From positions 1 through 64,000 of the forward strand of contig NW_027417553.1 of NCBI RefSeq assembly GCF_009905375.1: 64,000 nucleotides of DNA, given 5' to 3'. Of the stretch, positions 46,386 through 57,373 are shown piece after piece. The stretch is from Apium graveolens (lineage: Eukaryota; Streptophyta; Magnoliopsida; Apiales; Apiaceae). Each line of letters opens with the position of its first letter. The stretch's first letter is position 1. The translations under genes were made by a program, and so were the position numbers. The notes under the pieces were generated by a model. That model ran no database searches. It had not been told where the DNA came from and was given only the letters and a program-made list of their open reading frames with translations.

Positions 46386-47080
46386 GTAGTTCCTGATTAG
46401 AAAGATAAATGCTAATATGTCTTTCTGCTAAAAATAAGTAAGGATTTATTCATGAAACCATAGCAAAACTTGTTACTACTAATGGTGCCTATAAGACACG
46501 GGAAACATGTAATTCAATGTTGATATCTTGGTTTTTAGGGGTTCATGATCTAACTATTACTAAAAGTGCTTTATATTTCACATCAGTAAGAGAAATTTGG
46601 TTGAATCTTGAGGAGGGCTATGTTCAAGCCTCAGGAACTGTGATGTTTACTTTACAGCAGTCGCTTCATGAAATTAGACAGGGTCAAGATCATGTGTCCG
46701 GATATTTTACAAAGATAAATACTCTGGGATCAGATTGAAGATGTTGATCCCATTCCAGCTTGTTCCTGTACCAGTTGTGCTTGTCAGATCAATCAGAAAT
46801 TGACAAAATCACAGGAAGATAACAAACTCACCGAGTTTTGATAAAACTGGGAGATGTCTTTGAGAGTATTACATGCAATAATATACTTTTCATGTTTATC
46901 CACAAGGTTTAAAGAAAGCTATTGCAATACAGTTTGAAGGTGATGATCAGACCACTGGGGCCAATGATAATATGATGTCATTTACTCCTTCACAGTACCA
47001 ATAAATTTACAGTTGCTTCGAAAACATTACAAGACTGAATTAACTAAAGATGAGAATACTGGAACGTCAGCACATGTGGC
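46386..47080 (+). pseudogene. gag: Ty1/copia gag, remainder
   Basis: SAKNK-GFIHETIAKLVTTNG from about 46420 leads into the open stretch at 46517-46738 (SMLISWFLGVHDLTITKSAL, VREIWLNLEE, LQQSLHEIRQGQDHVSGYF), the UBN2 Gag core. A frameshifted part follows with KLTEFLIKLGDVFESITCN (about 46820-46890). It completes the piece at 42891-43025. Confidence 0.8.
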
Positions 47081-47815
47081 AGGTAAATTTTGTTTTGTGT
47101 CTTTTTCTCGATCAAATTGGAGAGTTGACAATGGGGTAAATGATCACATATGTCACGATTTATCACTTTCCTTATATTATACTATCATTGTTGGTTCTAA
47201 CAATCTTATCACTATACCAAATGGAAGTAAAGGTGTCACATAGTAGGATATTCAAACTTAATTTATATATAGTTCTAAAGGATGTTCTAAATGTACCAGA
47301 CTTCAAATTTAATTTGGTATCCATTGCTAAGTTTTGACATGATATGCATTGTCATGTGGTTTTTACTAATGATGACTGCTTTATTCTGAGTTCTTCAGAA
47401 CAACCATGACTTGTTGGTAGTTATAAGGATGGACTATACTACATGGATGGAGGAACCAGGTCAAGCTCATGTTATGTATCAGAAAAATGCAGAAACTCAG
47501 AAATTACTAATGCAAATATTGTCAAGACCAAGTTATGACATCTTAGAATAGGCCATCTTCTTGTCAAAATGTTGTTTCATATTTCTCCTTTGTTCGTTTG
47601 AAGAAAAGAAATTCACATTGAATATCATTTGTCAGATTTTATCCTAGTACTAAGCAAATAAGGCAATGTTTTCGTAGGTTTTTAAATTTTAGCACCAGGT
47701 TACTTTCTTTCTAATTGGGAGCGAGGCGGTCTCCTCCCTATCCTTCTTAGATGGAGAAGTAGAACATCAGTACCATTTGAGCTTATCCATATCGCCACTT
47801 AGGTCAATTATAATA
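47081..47815 (+). pseudogene. Copia protease/pre-integrase/integrase start
   Basis: NWRVDNGVNDHICHDLSL is the aspartic protease site, with the catalytic Asp-Ser/Thr-Gly-Ala degenerated to DNGV. NNLITIPNGSKGV and VLKDVLNVPDFKFNLVSIAKF follow, then SYKDGLYYMDGG and LRIGHLLVKML (pre-integrase). VPFELIHIAT near 47777-47805 is the start of the integrase core, after which homology ends. RT and RNase H are absent, so the element is truncated. Confidence 0.75.
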
Positions 47816-47862
47816 TCCGGAAAAATTGTGTAAATAGTTTGTCATATATAAAATAAATATTA

Positions 47863-48645
47863 TTCCATATGTCCATCCCACTTGTTTACACTTTCCTTTT
47901 TGGAATCTCCCTACCAATTGTTTATATTTCAAAAATTTCCAAAAATAGTAAATTTTTTATAATTTTTAAAATAACTACATCCACTACTTATCTCCACTAT
48001 ACCCTCTTTATACTAGTGTTGTAAAAAGCGCATTAAGCAGACGTTTAAGCGGGGGCTTAAGCGGAATCGGAGGTCAAAACGCTTGGATTAGTGCAAAATC
48101 GGATATTTAAGCGTTTAATAAAATTTAAGCGGGTTTAAGCGGCTCTAAGCGGAATTAAACGGATTTTGACCGATTAAGCGGTTTTTGACCAATTAAAAGG
48201 GGAATTAAAAATAATTAGAAAAAAATAAATCTTATTTTTAAAAAGGTATAATTTGATATTTTTAAATGTTACTTGTATTTTTTAAGTTGATTATGACTTT
48301 ATGAATGATTATTTTATTGATTTATTATAATACGTGAATGTTATCTCTTTATTCAAAAAAATATTCATTACTTTTAATATATTCATATTTATTTATTTAT
48401 TTATTTATAATCCGATTAAGCGTCCGCTTTTAAAACCGCTTAAGCGCCCGCTTTAGCGCTTAAGCGCTAGAAGGTGATCTCACCGCTTATGTCCGATTTG
48501 CGCTTTTTACAACACTGTTTTATACATATAATATTAATCGGTCCCACTACTTTACTCACTTTTTAAACTTTCCTCAACTACTTTATCAATTTTCTTAAAC
48601 TACTTGCCCAACCCAAATGTAAACATTTGGGAGGGACGGAGGGAG
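47863..48645. mobile_element. Stowaway-type MITE (Tc1/mariner), interrupted
   Basis: TA duplications at 47861-47862 and 48646-48647 flank terminal repeats. The right end is GGGAGGGACGGAGGGAG, the standard Stowaway terminus; the left end TTCCATATGTCCATCCCA is a decayed complement of equal length. Without the inserted hAT MITE and its duplicated target it would be about 271 bp, normal for the family. Confidence 0.85.
48014..48517. mobile_element. hAT-type MITE inside the Stowaway MITE
   Basis: 504 bp with ends TAGTGTTGTAAAAAGCGC and, inverted, CAGTGTTGTAAAAAGCGC. The 8-bp target duplications CTTTATAC (48006-48013) and TTTTATAC (48518-48525) differ by one base. Subterminal AAGCGG/CCGCTT motifs are repeated many times on both sides, as in hAT elements. 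No coding capacity. Confidence 0.85.
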
Positions 48646-48647
48646 TA

Positions 48648-49094
48648 TATGTTTAATTAATCTAAAATGCTTCTTATCATGAGTTAAGATGTGGTAGATA
48701 TTAGCTGCAGTCACGTAAGGACCGGGTTATTTTTCGGATATTTGTTATGTGTTTAAATGTAATTATTTAAAATTAATTGCCACCTGAAATCATTTCCGAA
48801 AGCCTGCATTTCGTATGACGTGTTTTGTTTCTTTCTGCAAGACTCGACATACATTATACTTCAATTCTTGTTAGAAAAGGTTTAGAAAATGTTTTGTTTT
48901 ATCAAAAATTATCAGATCGATAACTTACCGGGATGTCAAAGCCCACAAAATTTATTTTATATATTTATAAAATCATGGATATTCTAAAAATCCAATATTT
49001 TTGAATTTTCATAAATTTTGGGGAAATTTGACATAAAGATTGGATTAAATTAAAAATATCATTTAAAATTTCCCCCCATTAATTATTATTTTGG
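48648..49094 (+). other. Non-coding, unassigned
   Basis: AT-rich sequence between the MITE and the CACTA-like end. I see no ORF, terminus or repeat in it. Confidence 0.5.
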
Positions 49095-50550
49095 CACTAC
49101 ACCAAATATGACCTATCGCAACCCCCTCAATAAAAATGTTACCCCAATATGTTACCTTAGCTATGCTACTTATGACCTAGTGTAACATTGTGTTTTTATG
49201 TTATCTTAGCGAAAAACCTAATGTTGCATTAGTTAGAAAGTCTTACAATTTGTAACATATTTGTAAAATTGTTAGCCTAGGGTATTAAAATATAAATATA
49301 ATATTTTTTTGAGATTAAATATTAATTTAAATTTATATTACAAGAATTTAAGGTTATTTACAAATTGAATAAATATGATACATGGATTTTATACATAGTT
49401 AAAATTTTAAATTCTAAATAATAATTTTTAAAGTAATAAAATTTTAAAATTTTGAAATATGAATTTTTAAAAATAGTAAAAAATAAAAGTACTATAAACT
49501 CCCTTCATTTTAATTTGAGCATTGATACCTAAGTTTCAAAAAGTAAAAAATATAAAAAAATATAAATAAATGAATTATAGAAGCAGTGAAATACATATAG
49601 GTAATTATTTTTTTCTAATATAATTTTATAAAATTTACTTATTTAAATATTAATATATAAATATATATATGTAAATTATTGTACTCGTCGGACAGCCCAA
49701 ATATTGGGCTTAGGCGGGTAAAAATTAGGCACTTGCCAATTTGGTAGAAGCGGGCTAAAATATCGCCCAATTTTTCTATCAATTTTCACACAGCCGCCCA
49801 ATTTTCTTCAATTTTCAAATGAGCGGGTTCAATCAATTCAGTCTCCCAGAAGACACATTCACTCACCCCTCTCTCTCTCTCTCGCACTTTCAACCTAATT
49901 TCTCTTACTACTACCTTCACTCTCACGCTTATTACGTAATTAGAGATTTTCACTCTGAATCGATAAGTTAAATTGATTTTTCATCAAATTAGGGCTTAAT
50001 TGATTTTGGTGGAGGCTTTAGTTCTTGAGATTAGGGGTTTCTTTTTTCATCTAATCCCTCTCTCCTTCTCTCTCTCTCTCTCTCCCGTCTCTCTCTAGTT
50101 TAAGGTGTTTAATTATGGCTTTGCATTTCAAAGTTTTGAATTAAGGTATTTTCGATTGTAGGGCTTCATTTTATATTATTTAGTTTTTGTTTTTCGTTTT
50201 GATGTTTATTTGGTTTATGTTCTTCATTTCAATATTTATTTGGTACATGTTCTTCATTTTGAAGAATAGAAAGGTTGTTGGTTTGGTATATTTTTGTTTT
50301 ATAATTTGGTATAATTTGGCATATTTGTGTATTTTTCCAAATTAATTGTGGGTGTGAAAACTCTTCTAAAGAATCAGTAGTTCCAGGGAATAATTTATAA
50401 GACGTAACCTATTATACTCGTAGTCTCTGAAGGATGAGAACCAACTATGTAGCATCTACACCGAAAAATAAGAATTCACTATTTTTGTTGTCGATAAAGC
50501 CTGTATTACTATAATAGTCATGTAGCTGTCGATGTGTTATAATGTTGCAC
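49095..50550 (+). mobile_element. CACTA-like DNA element, left end
   Basis: It begins CACTACACCAAATATGACC, the hallmark terminus of CACTA transposons, followed by short subterminal repeats (GTTACC, GTAACAT) and a long AT-rich part. A CT-rich promoter-like stretch lies at 49850-50100. No transposase and no matching inverted end were found before 50550, where a second CACTA-like end starts. Confidence 0.6.
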
Positions 50551-51536
50551 CACTAGAATTCTGTCAATAGACATCAATCCTTAGACATCGGTTACTCAGA
50601 CGACCGATGTTAAAGTTCTTTTAGACATCGGTTATTTTAAAACAGATGTTACTGCTTATATTAGACATCGGTCGAGAAAATAACCGTTGTCTATAGTTAT
50701 TTTTCAAAAATGAGAAACGTTAGTTAGACATCGGTGTTTTATATAACGATGTCTTTGTTTTATAGATATCGGTTATAGTTTACAACTGTTGTCGATGGTT
50801 AACTAAAAAAAATTAAAAAGACACGCGGAAAGTTTCCCCCCTTTTATTTCTCAATTATCCCCCTTTAACCAAAAACTAAACTCGTGTTCTCTAGTATATC
50901 TCTCCTCTCAACTCTCTTCATCTCCGGTGTCTCACTCTTATTCTCTCTCATATCTCTCTCTCTGTATCTTTCTCATTCTCTCTCATATATCTCTCTCTCT
51001 TTCTTCTTCTTTCTCATCTCTCTATCTCTGACCATATTTCTATAATTAAAACCCTAATTTATATCACCATATGACATTGCAAGTAATTAGGGTTCTAATT
51101 AAACACCAAATTATAGATCTTCAATTAATCAAACTCCTGCTATGAGAAACCCAAATTTCTCGACCCGGCTTGGATTAGTTGTTTAATTGGGTTTTGTTTT
51201 CTTTATCAAGATTGGGTTTTCTGTGTTCTTATTTTTTATTGGTGTTTTCAACAGGTTTTAAAATATCAGTACCCATCTCAAATTGGAGGTTTCAAAGCTT
51301 GTGGATGAGATTTACGAGAAAGTGAAGGAGAAAGCTTGGGATAAGTAATTAAAAACTTTACTCTCAAAAAAACCTCTTTGGTCTTGATTTATGAATGTTC
51401 TATATCTCTCTTATGCATTTGACTTTTTTTACCAAAGAGTGAGAGAATTTGAGCAAGAGGGATGTTGTGTTTACTTCAACTTTTTGTGAATTTATTGACA
51501 TGTTCAAATATTATTAGTATTTTACCTTTTTTGCAT

Positions 51537-51689
51537 ATTTTGAAGCCAAATTTTACAATATTGGTAGACCACAAAACAAAATCTTTTCTTTTATTGATTC
51601 ATGGAACTCACAGTATTAAGGATACACTAACAGCCGCTACAAGAGCAGTAGTACCATTTCACCACAGTCTGATAAGCTCTCCCAACTAA
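51537..51689 (+). pseudogene. Captured class 3 lipase exon fragment
   Basis: The frame reads ILKPNFTILVDHKTKSFLLL followed by a GTHSIKDTLTAAT block and AVVPFHHS. This matches, from memory of the family, the segment just ahead of the catalytic Ser motif in plant diacylglycerol-lipase-like class 3 lipases. There is no GxSxG, so no enzyme could be made. The upstream part of the same frame is Leu-rich and not convincingly lipase. Its place inside CACTA-like DNA suggests transduplication of a host exon. Another exon-like piece (LEVSKLVDEIYEKVKEKAW) sits at 51282-51338 after CAACAG, origin unknown. Confidence 0.6.
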
Positions 51690-52170
51690 GTCATTATATT
51701 AATTTATATATCAACTCTTCAGTATTATTGGTTGTATTTTATACACTGATTAAATCTGAGATAATTAGTATTTAAAACTGGAAGTTTTTGTTGATTTGTT
51801 TTATAAATTGAGAGGAGATGCTCACTTGTTCTAGAAGTCTAGGTGCACTTGTGTTTATACAGGGGTTTTATTGATTACAGTTTCATAGTATCTAAAAGAT
51901 TTGGCGGTTTTAGGCTTTTATACAGTATAAACCTTTAAACTACTTCTTTCACAATTAAAAATTTATTGTTCAAGAAATAGCTACCGAACCTTATTACTGT
52001 ACCTCTCTTTGAAGGTTAAAAACGTCTGAAGGTCCTGATATAACTTAAAGCAAAAGTGCATCATCTAATTCCTTTTCATTGCTTGTGTGACTTGGGAACT
52101 GTCAGACTCATGCAATGAATTCATTACATCTATTATAGGATAAAGATAGTGAGCTAGTGAGCATATAGAG

Positions 52171-52419
52171 ATGGAGCACTTCTTCGAAACAGATTTCACA
52201 TGGCTGGACGAGGTGGTTTTGGCACAACCAAGCGCTTTTGTTAGTTATACGCAACACAATCTCCATGAAACTCCAGTGTTTGAGAGTAATAAACTTAACA
52301 TAAAGAAAAGGATGAAAGAGTTCCCGATCAATAACACTACTGCTACTAGGCAAATAAACGATTATTCAGAAACAGAACGGTGTGGCCAACACGTGATGAA
52401 TAAGAGAATGAGAAGATAG
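52171..52419 (+). CDS. Small hypothetical ORF in CACTA-like DNA
   Basis: ATG at 52171 opens 82 codons, starting MEHFFETDFTWLDEVVLAQP and ending in a basic tail (HVMNKRMRR). It is hydrophilic, with no signal or membrane segment. I do not recognise it. It lies 105 bases before the E4 insertion and may be a captured exon or chance. Confidence 0.3.
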   Translation: MEHFFETDFTWLDEVVLAQPSAFVSYTQHNLHETPVFESNKLNIKKRMKEFPINNTTATRQINDYSETERCGQHVMNKRMRR

Positions 52420-53943
52420 AAATGGAGACATAATTGAATTGGTTTATACTACTAATCAAGTGAAATGTAAATGTGATTGTAATACATTTACACATAAAAA
52501 TTGTATATGTTTTTTTAGATCTTGTATAACGACTCGTATATTTTTAGTATTATTTAAATGTGTAATTATTGAATAATTAAATAAATAAAATATGTATTTG
52601 GGTTCTGTCAGCGGGTTATTATTTTGTTATTGTGTATATGTGATTACTAGTGTGTGGGATTGAAGTGCGTGGTTAGTTACTGGGTGATATGATTTTGTTT
52701 CCCTTTTAAAAGTGGATTTAATGCAAATTTATTTGTATAAATACTTGAATGGTCTCTAAAATTGTTTTTATGGTTTTATAATTAAAATAATTATTTTTGG
52801 GATTTTATAAAAATTAGAAATCAATACATCATCAATTATTTAGCCCTGTATAATTTTCTGATTTTATTTATTCATAAAATCTGTATTTAATTCAAAAATT
52901 CTTCAAAAATTATGAAACTCATATTTATTTAAGTTTGGAATATTTTAAGAATTTTAAAATTATTTTGGGAATTTTAGGATTAATTTCACCCGCGCGCTGA
53001 TTCGTTTAATTGATAAAAACGGGTATAAATTACGTTTCAGAAATTATTTTAAAATTTTAAAATATATGTTTTTATAAACTTCGAGATATTTGTAACATTT
53101 TAAGACTATTTTCGTGATTTTCTGAATTTATTTTAAGTACAGCTCAGTTCGTTAATCGTGAAATACTAGTACGAGTTGTGTTTCAAAAGTGCTTTAAAAA
53201 TTATGGAAATTTTATTCTATTAGTTTCGGGGGTTTTAGGATATTTTAAGACTATGTTGGTAATTTTTCCGAGTTTATTTTTTATGCGCAACTTGGTACGT
53301 TAAAATATAAATCGCGGGTTAAAACCAAGCCGTCAGGGGTCACATACACGTGTAATATTCCTATTAATTGCAGTTATTCATGGTAGCCTATCATAGATCC
53401 TATGCTACGTGTTGAGTTGTGAACAATGCAAGAGAACTAAAAATAAAAATAAAGAAGTTATTAGTTAATAAAAGATATACCCCCAGCCCCCAGTTCTGTT
53501 CTTTGCCTCGGTTTTCTTTCTCCTCTGTTCACCGGTTTCCGCCCTGTCCCGGTAAGGTACCGTCAGGAAAGAATTTCCCTGGTGGTTCTGTTGTATGTAT
53601 ATGCCTTTATGTTTATATATGCGCCTGGGTTTTTGTGGTATTGAGATCCCTGTTGCCCGTTTCAGTTATATTTTCCGGCCGCCGCCGGACTCTCTTTCGG
53701 CGCGGTGGCCTGTGCATTGTGACGTGTGTATCTCCCCGTGAAATTGCTTGTTGAGGTTGCCTGGTTGTTGAATGTTTTACTGTGATTTGCTTTTTCCAGT
53801 TTACTGAATAAATTCGAAGTGTTATTTTTATTTTTTAAAAATAAAATTCGACGAAATATACTTGTCTGGATTTTATTACGAAAGTTTAATTGGCGAAATT
53901 TATTAGGAAACACGAATATTTTCGGGCACCAATAAATTTTCCG

Positions 53944-53961
53944 CCGTCGGCGAGCCGACGG
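53944..53961 (+). repeat. Perfect GC hairpin in E4 LTR
   Basis: CCGTCGGC-GA-GCCGACGG, an 8-bp stem with a 2-base loop. The 3' LTR copy (about 61764-61794) has extra bases in the loop (CATGAGCCTCGG), enlarging the structure while keeping both stem halves. Confidence 0.6.
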
Positions 53962-55468
53962 TGGACTGTGATGATGTGATTCTGAGTCCTACAAGTTAAA
54001 AATATAAAATATGAATAATAATTAGTTGATATAGGTCGGTGGTTGGAATTTGTGGAATTTTGGTTGTGTGATTGATTGGTTGTGATTGTGATTTGACGTC
54101 GAATTGTTCGACGGGTAGGCCGATAGACAGGGGAGGTGCTGCCCGAATTTTTGGAAATTAAATTCAAAAGTACGGGAGCATATCCTGTGATTATCAGGAA
54201 TACTAGTCAAATATATATACACGCATATAATTATAAATAAGTATTTTGCAGGACCTATTGGTGTGTTGTGATTGAATATCTTGCAAAGTATATAACAACC
54301 TTATTTTCTCGAAGCTACGAGTATATGTATATCCCGGAAGTAATTGTCGAACCGATTTTCGAGAACATGAACCCTAATTGTTGCGTGTGTTATTATAATA
54401 TGTATAATTATGAGTCAGGATTTGATATCGAATGGGTAGGTTTGTTAGTGAGGATATGTCAAGCATACCTAGACGTCTAACATAAAAAAGTTCGACCATG
54501 TAGGTGTTAGTCGAATGACTCGAGAAGTGGTGTTGGATTAAAGATAACCTAGTGATCAGTTGACGAGCTCAGCAGATTCCAAATAAAGGACCTGAGTGTC
54601 AAAGTCGGATCCAGGATAGTCTGCTAGTAAGGTGATAAAGCCGAGCGTCCAAGTCAGTCCAAGGTTAATCAGTATTAGTTGTAAATATCTGCAAGGCAAG
54701 TACCCCTGACCATTCTTTTATGGTTCAATACGTATGAATAGCTAAATGTTTTATTCTCGTAATGGAACAGAAATGTTTAAAGTTACGTATCCCCTGTAGT
54801 TATAAATCACTATTTTCAAATTGTTTTGGGGAAAAGTAACTTCGAAAGATACCTATCTCGGATGAAATGATTTGCAAACTGGATTTTATATGTGTGCTGG
54901 TAAAATGAATGATTTTGAAAATGAGATAGGTACAAGTGTTTTGAAAACCGGATAAAACGATTAGATATGGGATACATAGGGGCCAGAGTAGGCCTATTGA
55001 GGTGGCGTAAGAGGCTAATTCGGTTGCGCGCACTATATAACCGATTAGTCCAGCAGGTCAGAGACCTAGCTAGTCTCTGAGTTCCAGAACAGGTATATGG
55101 GATGGCAGTTGGAGCCGTCTGGTGTTGATAGCCTAATCAGCTATCTTCACATATCCGTAAGTATCTGATTTGGCTTTGTGATTCTCGTAACGGAACAAGT
55201 AATTTATACAGTGGATTTGGAAATGAAAATGTCATGCTAGAATTAAACTCTGGTATTTGTACACAGCACACTACTACGTTTGTTTTGTTGATAGCATGCT
55301 AGTTTTGGAATATCCAGTTTATGAATATTTTACATGTTTTGCAAACGAGCTATAATCTCTGTTCCTATCACTGCTTTATCATAAACTGTTTTACTTGTTA
55401 TTTATATAGTGGTACTGCTGAGCAATTGATTGCTCACCCTTGCAGAATGTTTTATATATGTATTGCAG

Positions 55469-55537
55469 ATGCCTAGTAGATTCTTCCATGGTAGTCAGGG
55501 CAGAGTTCCAGTTTCTTCCATGTCAGGCTCCTCAGAG
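55469..55537 (+). CDS. LTR mini-exon of E4 (5' copy)
   Basis: A 69-nt exon starting directly at ATG after TATTGCAG and ending TCAGAG before GTAGTT: 23 codons, phase 0. Unspliced it would stop at 55568-55570. The peptide starts MPSRFFHGSQGRVPV and is not H3-like, though it is basic like the others. Position, flanking splice-like signals and the preceding GCTCACCCTTGC motif match the E3 LTR. Confidence 0.4.
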
Positions 55538-55770
55538 GTAGTTGTGTTCAGACCGAATGTGGTCTGTTGAGTTGCTGTACTACGTTAGTGGTCAGGATTG
55601 TATAAGGTAAACTTATTGTGTTAGTTGTGTAGCATAAATCATACTTAAACCTGAAAAAGATCTTGGAAGAAGGGGTCGTATTTATATTCTATCATGGAAT
55701 TGATTATATTATGTTTGTTATTATTATTGATGACGTCAACTCCTGACCCCGGGGTTGAGACCGTCACAGT

Positions 55771-55782
55771 TGGTATCAGAGC
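55771..55782 (+). other. Primer binding site, E4
   Basis: TGGTATCAGAGC starts two bases after the LTR end. Confidence 0.9.
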
Positions 55783-55872
55783 TACAGGTTTGAGTCCTTG
55801 ATTTAGGTTTAGAAGAGAGTCACAAGAGTGCAGAAATATTCATAGATAGATGTGAGTCCGCAACTCAATCAG

Positions 55873-55938
55873 AGGAGCGAGTCTATGAGTTCAGTCAAGG
55901 GTTCTGGAAGCGTAACCCTGACGTTTATTGAGGATTGA
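55873..55938 (+). pseudogene. Short leader ORF of E4 (ORF0 counterpart?)
   Basis: After an acceptor-like CAATCAG the frame reads RSE-S-MSSVKGSGSVTLTFIED and stops at 55936-55938. Like ORF0 of E1/E2 it has a Met followed by a Ser-rich stretch and is in phase with the LTR mini-exon. It is too short to prove homology and may be truncated. Confidence 0.25.
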
Positions 55939-57373
55939 CTGGAACTGCCCTAACCTAGAGTACGTTTCTTTCGCCTATGTATTGCTAGTAATGTTCGATA
56001 GATTTCTAGTTTTTTTCCTTTAGAAAACGAGTCTGATAGCGGGAATTCAACCTTTGCGCGAATCCTTGGTGTGTCAGCTATGGAAACACTCATATTATCC
56101 CTAAATATAGCATTTTCGACGTCAAGGAATGTTGATGAATCAAGTGTGTGACCTCGGTGAATTCAGATGGAATGCTAATAGTCAGTGGCTGCTATGACAG
56201 CCAAGTCTCGTAATGAATGGAGATTAGTATGGTGGTTTATATCTTGAACCCTGTACTTCTTTCTTGAGGCATAATTTTGTTTCTGGAATAATTGTTTACT
56301 ATTCCATAAGTTGCTTATTCATCATGTGAGCAAGTTAGAAGCGCGAAGTAAGCAACTTAAAGTCCTGTTGACCTTATTACAAATCAGATTCTTTCCTTTC
56401 TATTTGTGAATTTCTTATCTAATTTTTTTTCTTTCCTCGGTGACTTTTTCGGTTGATTGGGGCAAACAATGCATATGAATTGACCATTCGTCTATGTGAC
56501 AAAAGGGTTTGGTGGGACGCCACCGAGTTAAGTGTTGTGAATTGTGCGGTACTAAGACTGGCCATCTTATGTACTTGTATGGTTGCTCTCAGTCATACCT
56601 ATATCTTCCTCACTGTTCCTTCTTATTCGATTGATTCCTTGACTTTGAAATTTCATTTGAAGTCCCGAGGCAGTGAATTATCAGTAGCTTTTGTAATTAG
56701 ATAGTCCTGGTTATTGAAAGTAAATGAGAGTTGACTGTCTGGAGGAAATAGATGTTTTACATCGGGTTGCTAGCTATCTCAGAAAAGATAATAGTAGAGA
56801 GGATTCATGATTCGATATTGAAGGTTGTGGCTTTAGGAAAGTTAACTCTGTGGAAGATAGGTTAATGGTAGGAGATAAGAAGTCGCCTTGGGAAGGAAAG
56901 GTAATTCAGTGATTGATGAATCACTTGAGGGTGATAAGATATCATCCCTGGAGAAAAGGTTGGCTGAAATTTGGACTAGGGTGCCCGGAAGAGTTTAGCG
57001 TTCCTTAAAATTGACCTGATTTATTAGTTTGTTCAATATAGGTGGGTGATATAGCCAGCCAAGTCTTGTGGTATATTAAAGTTGATGTGGTAATTGAGTA
57101 GTGGCAGGAAGTTAGTTGTTATATTGAGGAGTCGTGCGGCAATGTTTAGTTTCTTTGTTTTCCTGAACTGTTATTGATTCTGTTACTGTCATTATTACTA
57201 TGATTGCTAGTGCTATTAATCTAGATTTATTTTGTAAATGGACCCCGATATTAAGGACATGGGTATTTTATTAGGCAGCATTTTCCTGAAATAGGTGCAC
57301 TGTTTAAACGGTGATATCTTTTGTCAAACATTTTGTGATGTTTTGAATAAACTCATTTATATATCTCAGGAAG
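55939..57373 (+). other. Long leader of E4, non-coding
   Basis: No convincing ORF; the open frame at 56453-56704 has no recognisable motif and no homologue in E1-E3. It ends ATATCTCAG five bases before the gag ATG, again acceptor-like. Confidence 0.5.

Larger units (their letters stand above)
50551..52524 (+). mobile_element. Second CACTA-like element, left part
   Basis: It begins CACTAGAATTCTGTCAATAG, followed by repeated (T)TAGACATCGGTT motifs at 50570-50770, in both direct and ACCGATGT form; these are typical CACTA subterminal repeats. A CT-rich stretch (50880-51030) and an ACCCTAATTT-type 5' UTR follow. The interior holds a captured lipase fragment (51537-51689) and a small ORF (52171-52419). 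E4 is inserted at 52524. The right inverted end is not seen and may lie past 64000. Confidence 0.6.
52525..55768 (+). mobile_element. 5' LTR of E4
   Basis: It contains a CT/C-rich start-like region (53475-53590), a perfect GC hairpin at 53944-53961, and the mini-exon at 55469-55537 near its end. The 111-codon frame at 53419-53754 lacks an ATG start and is treated as chance. Confidence 0.88.

Noticed and set aside
52171..52419. bHLH-like fragment from the basic tail HVMNKRMRR
   Set aside because: The similarity is a handful of residues and no helix-loop-helix follows; too weak to name.
53419..53754. A 111-codon open frame present in both E4 LTRs
   Set aside because: It has no ATG start, overlaps the CT-rich leader, and recurs only because the LTRs are duplicates.
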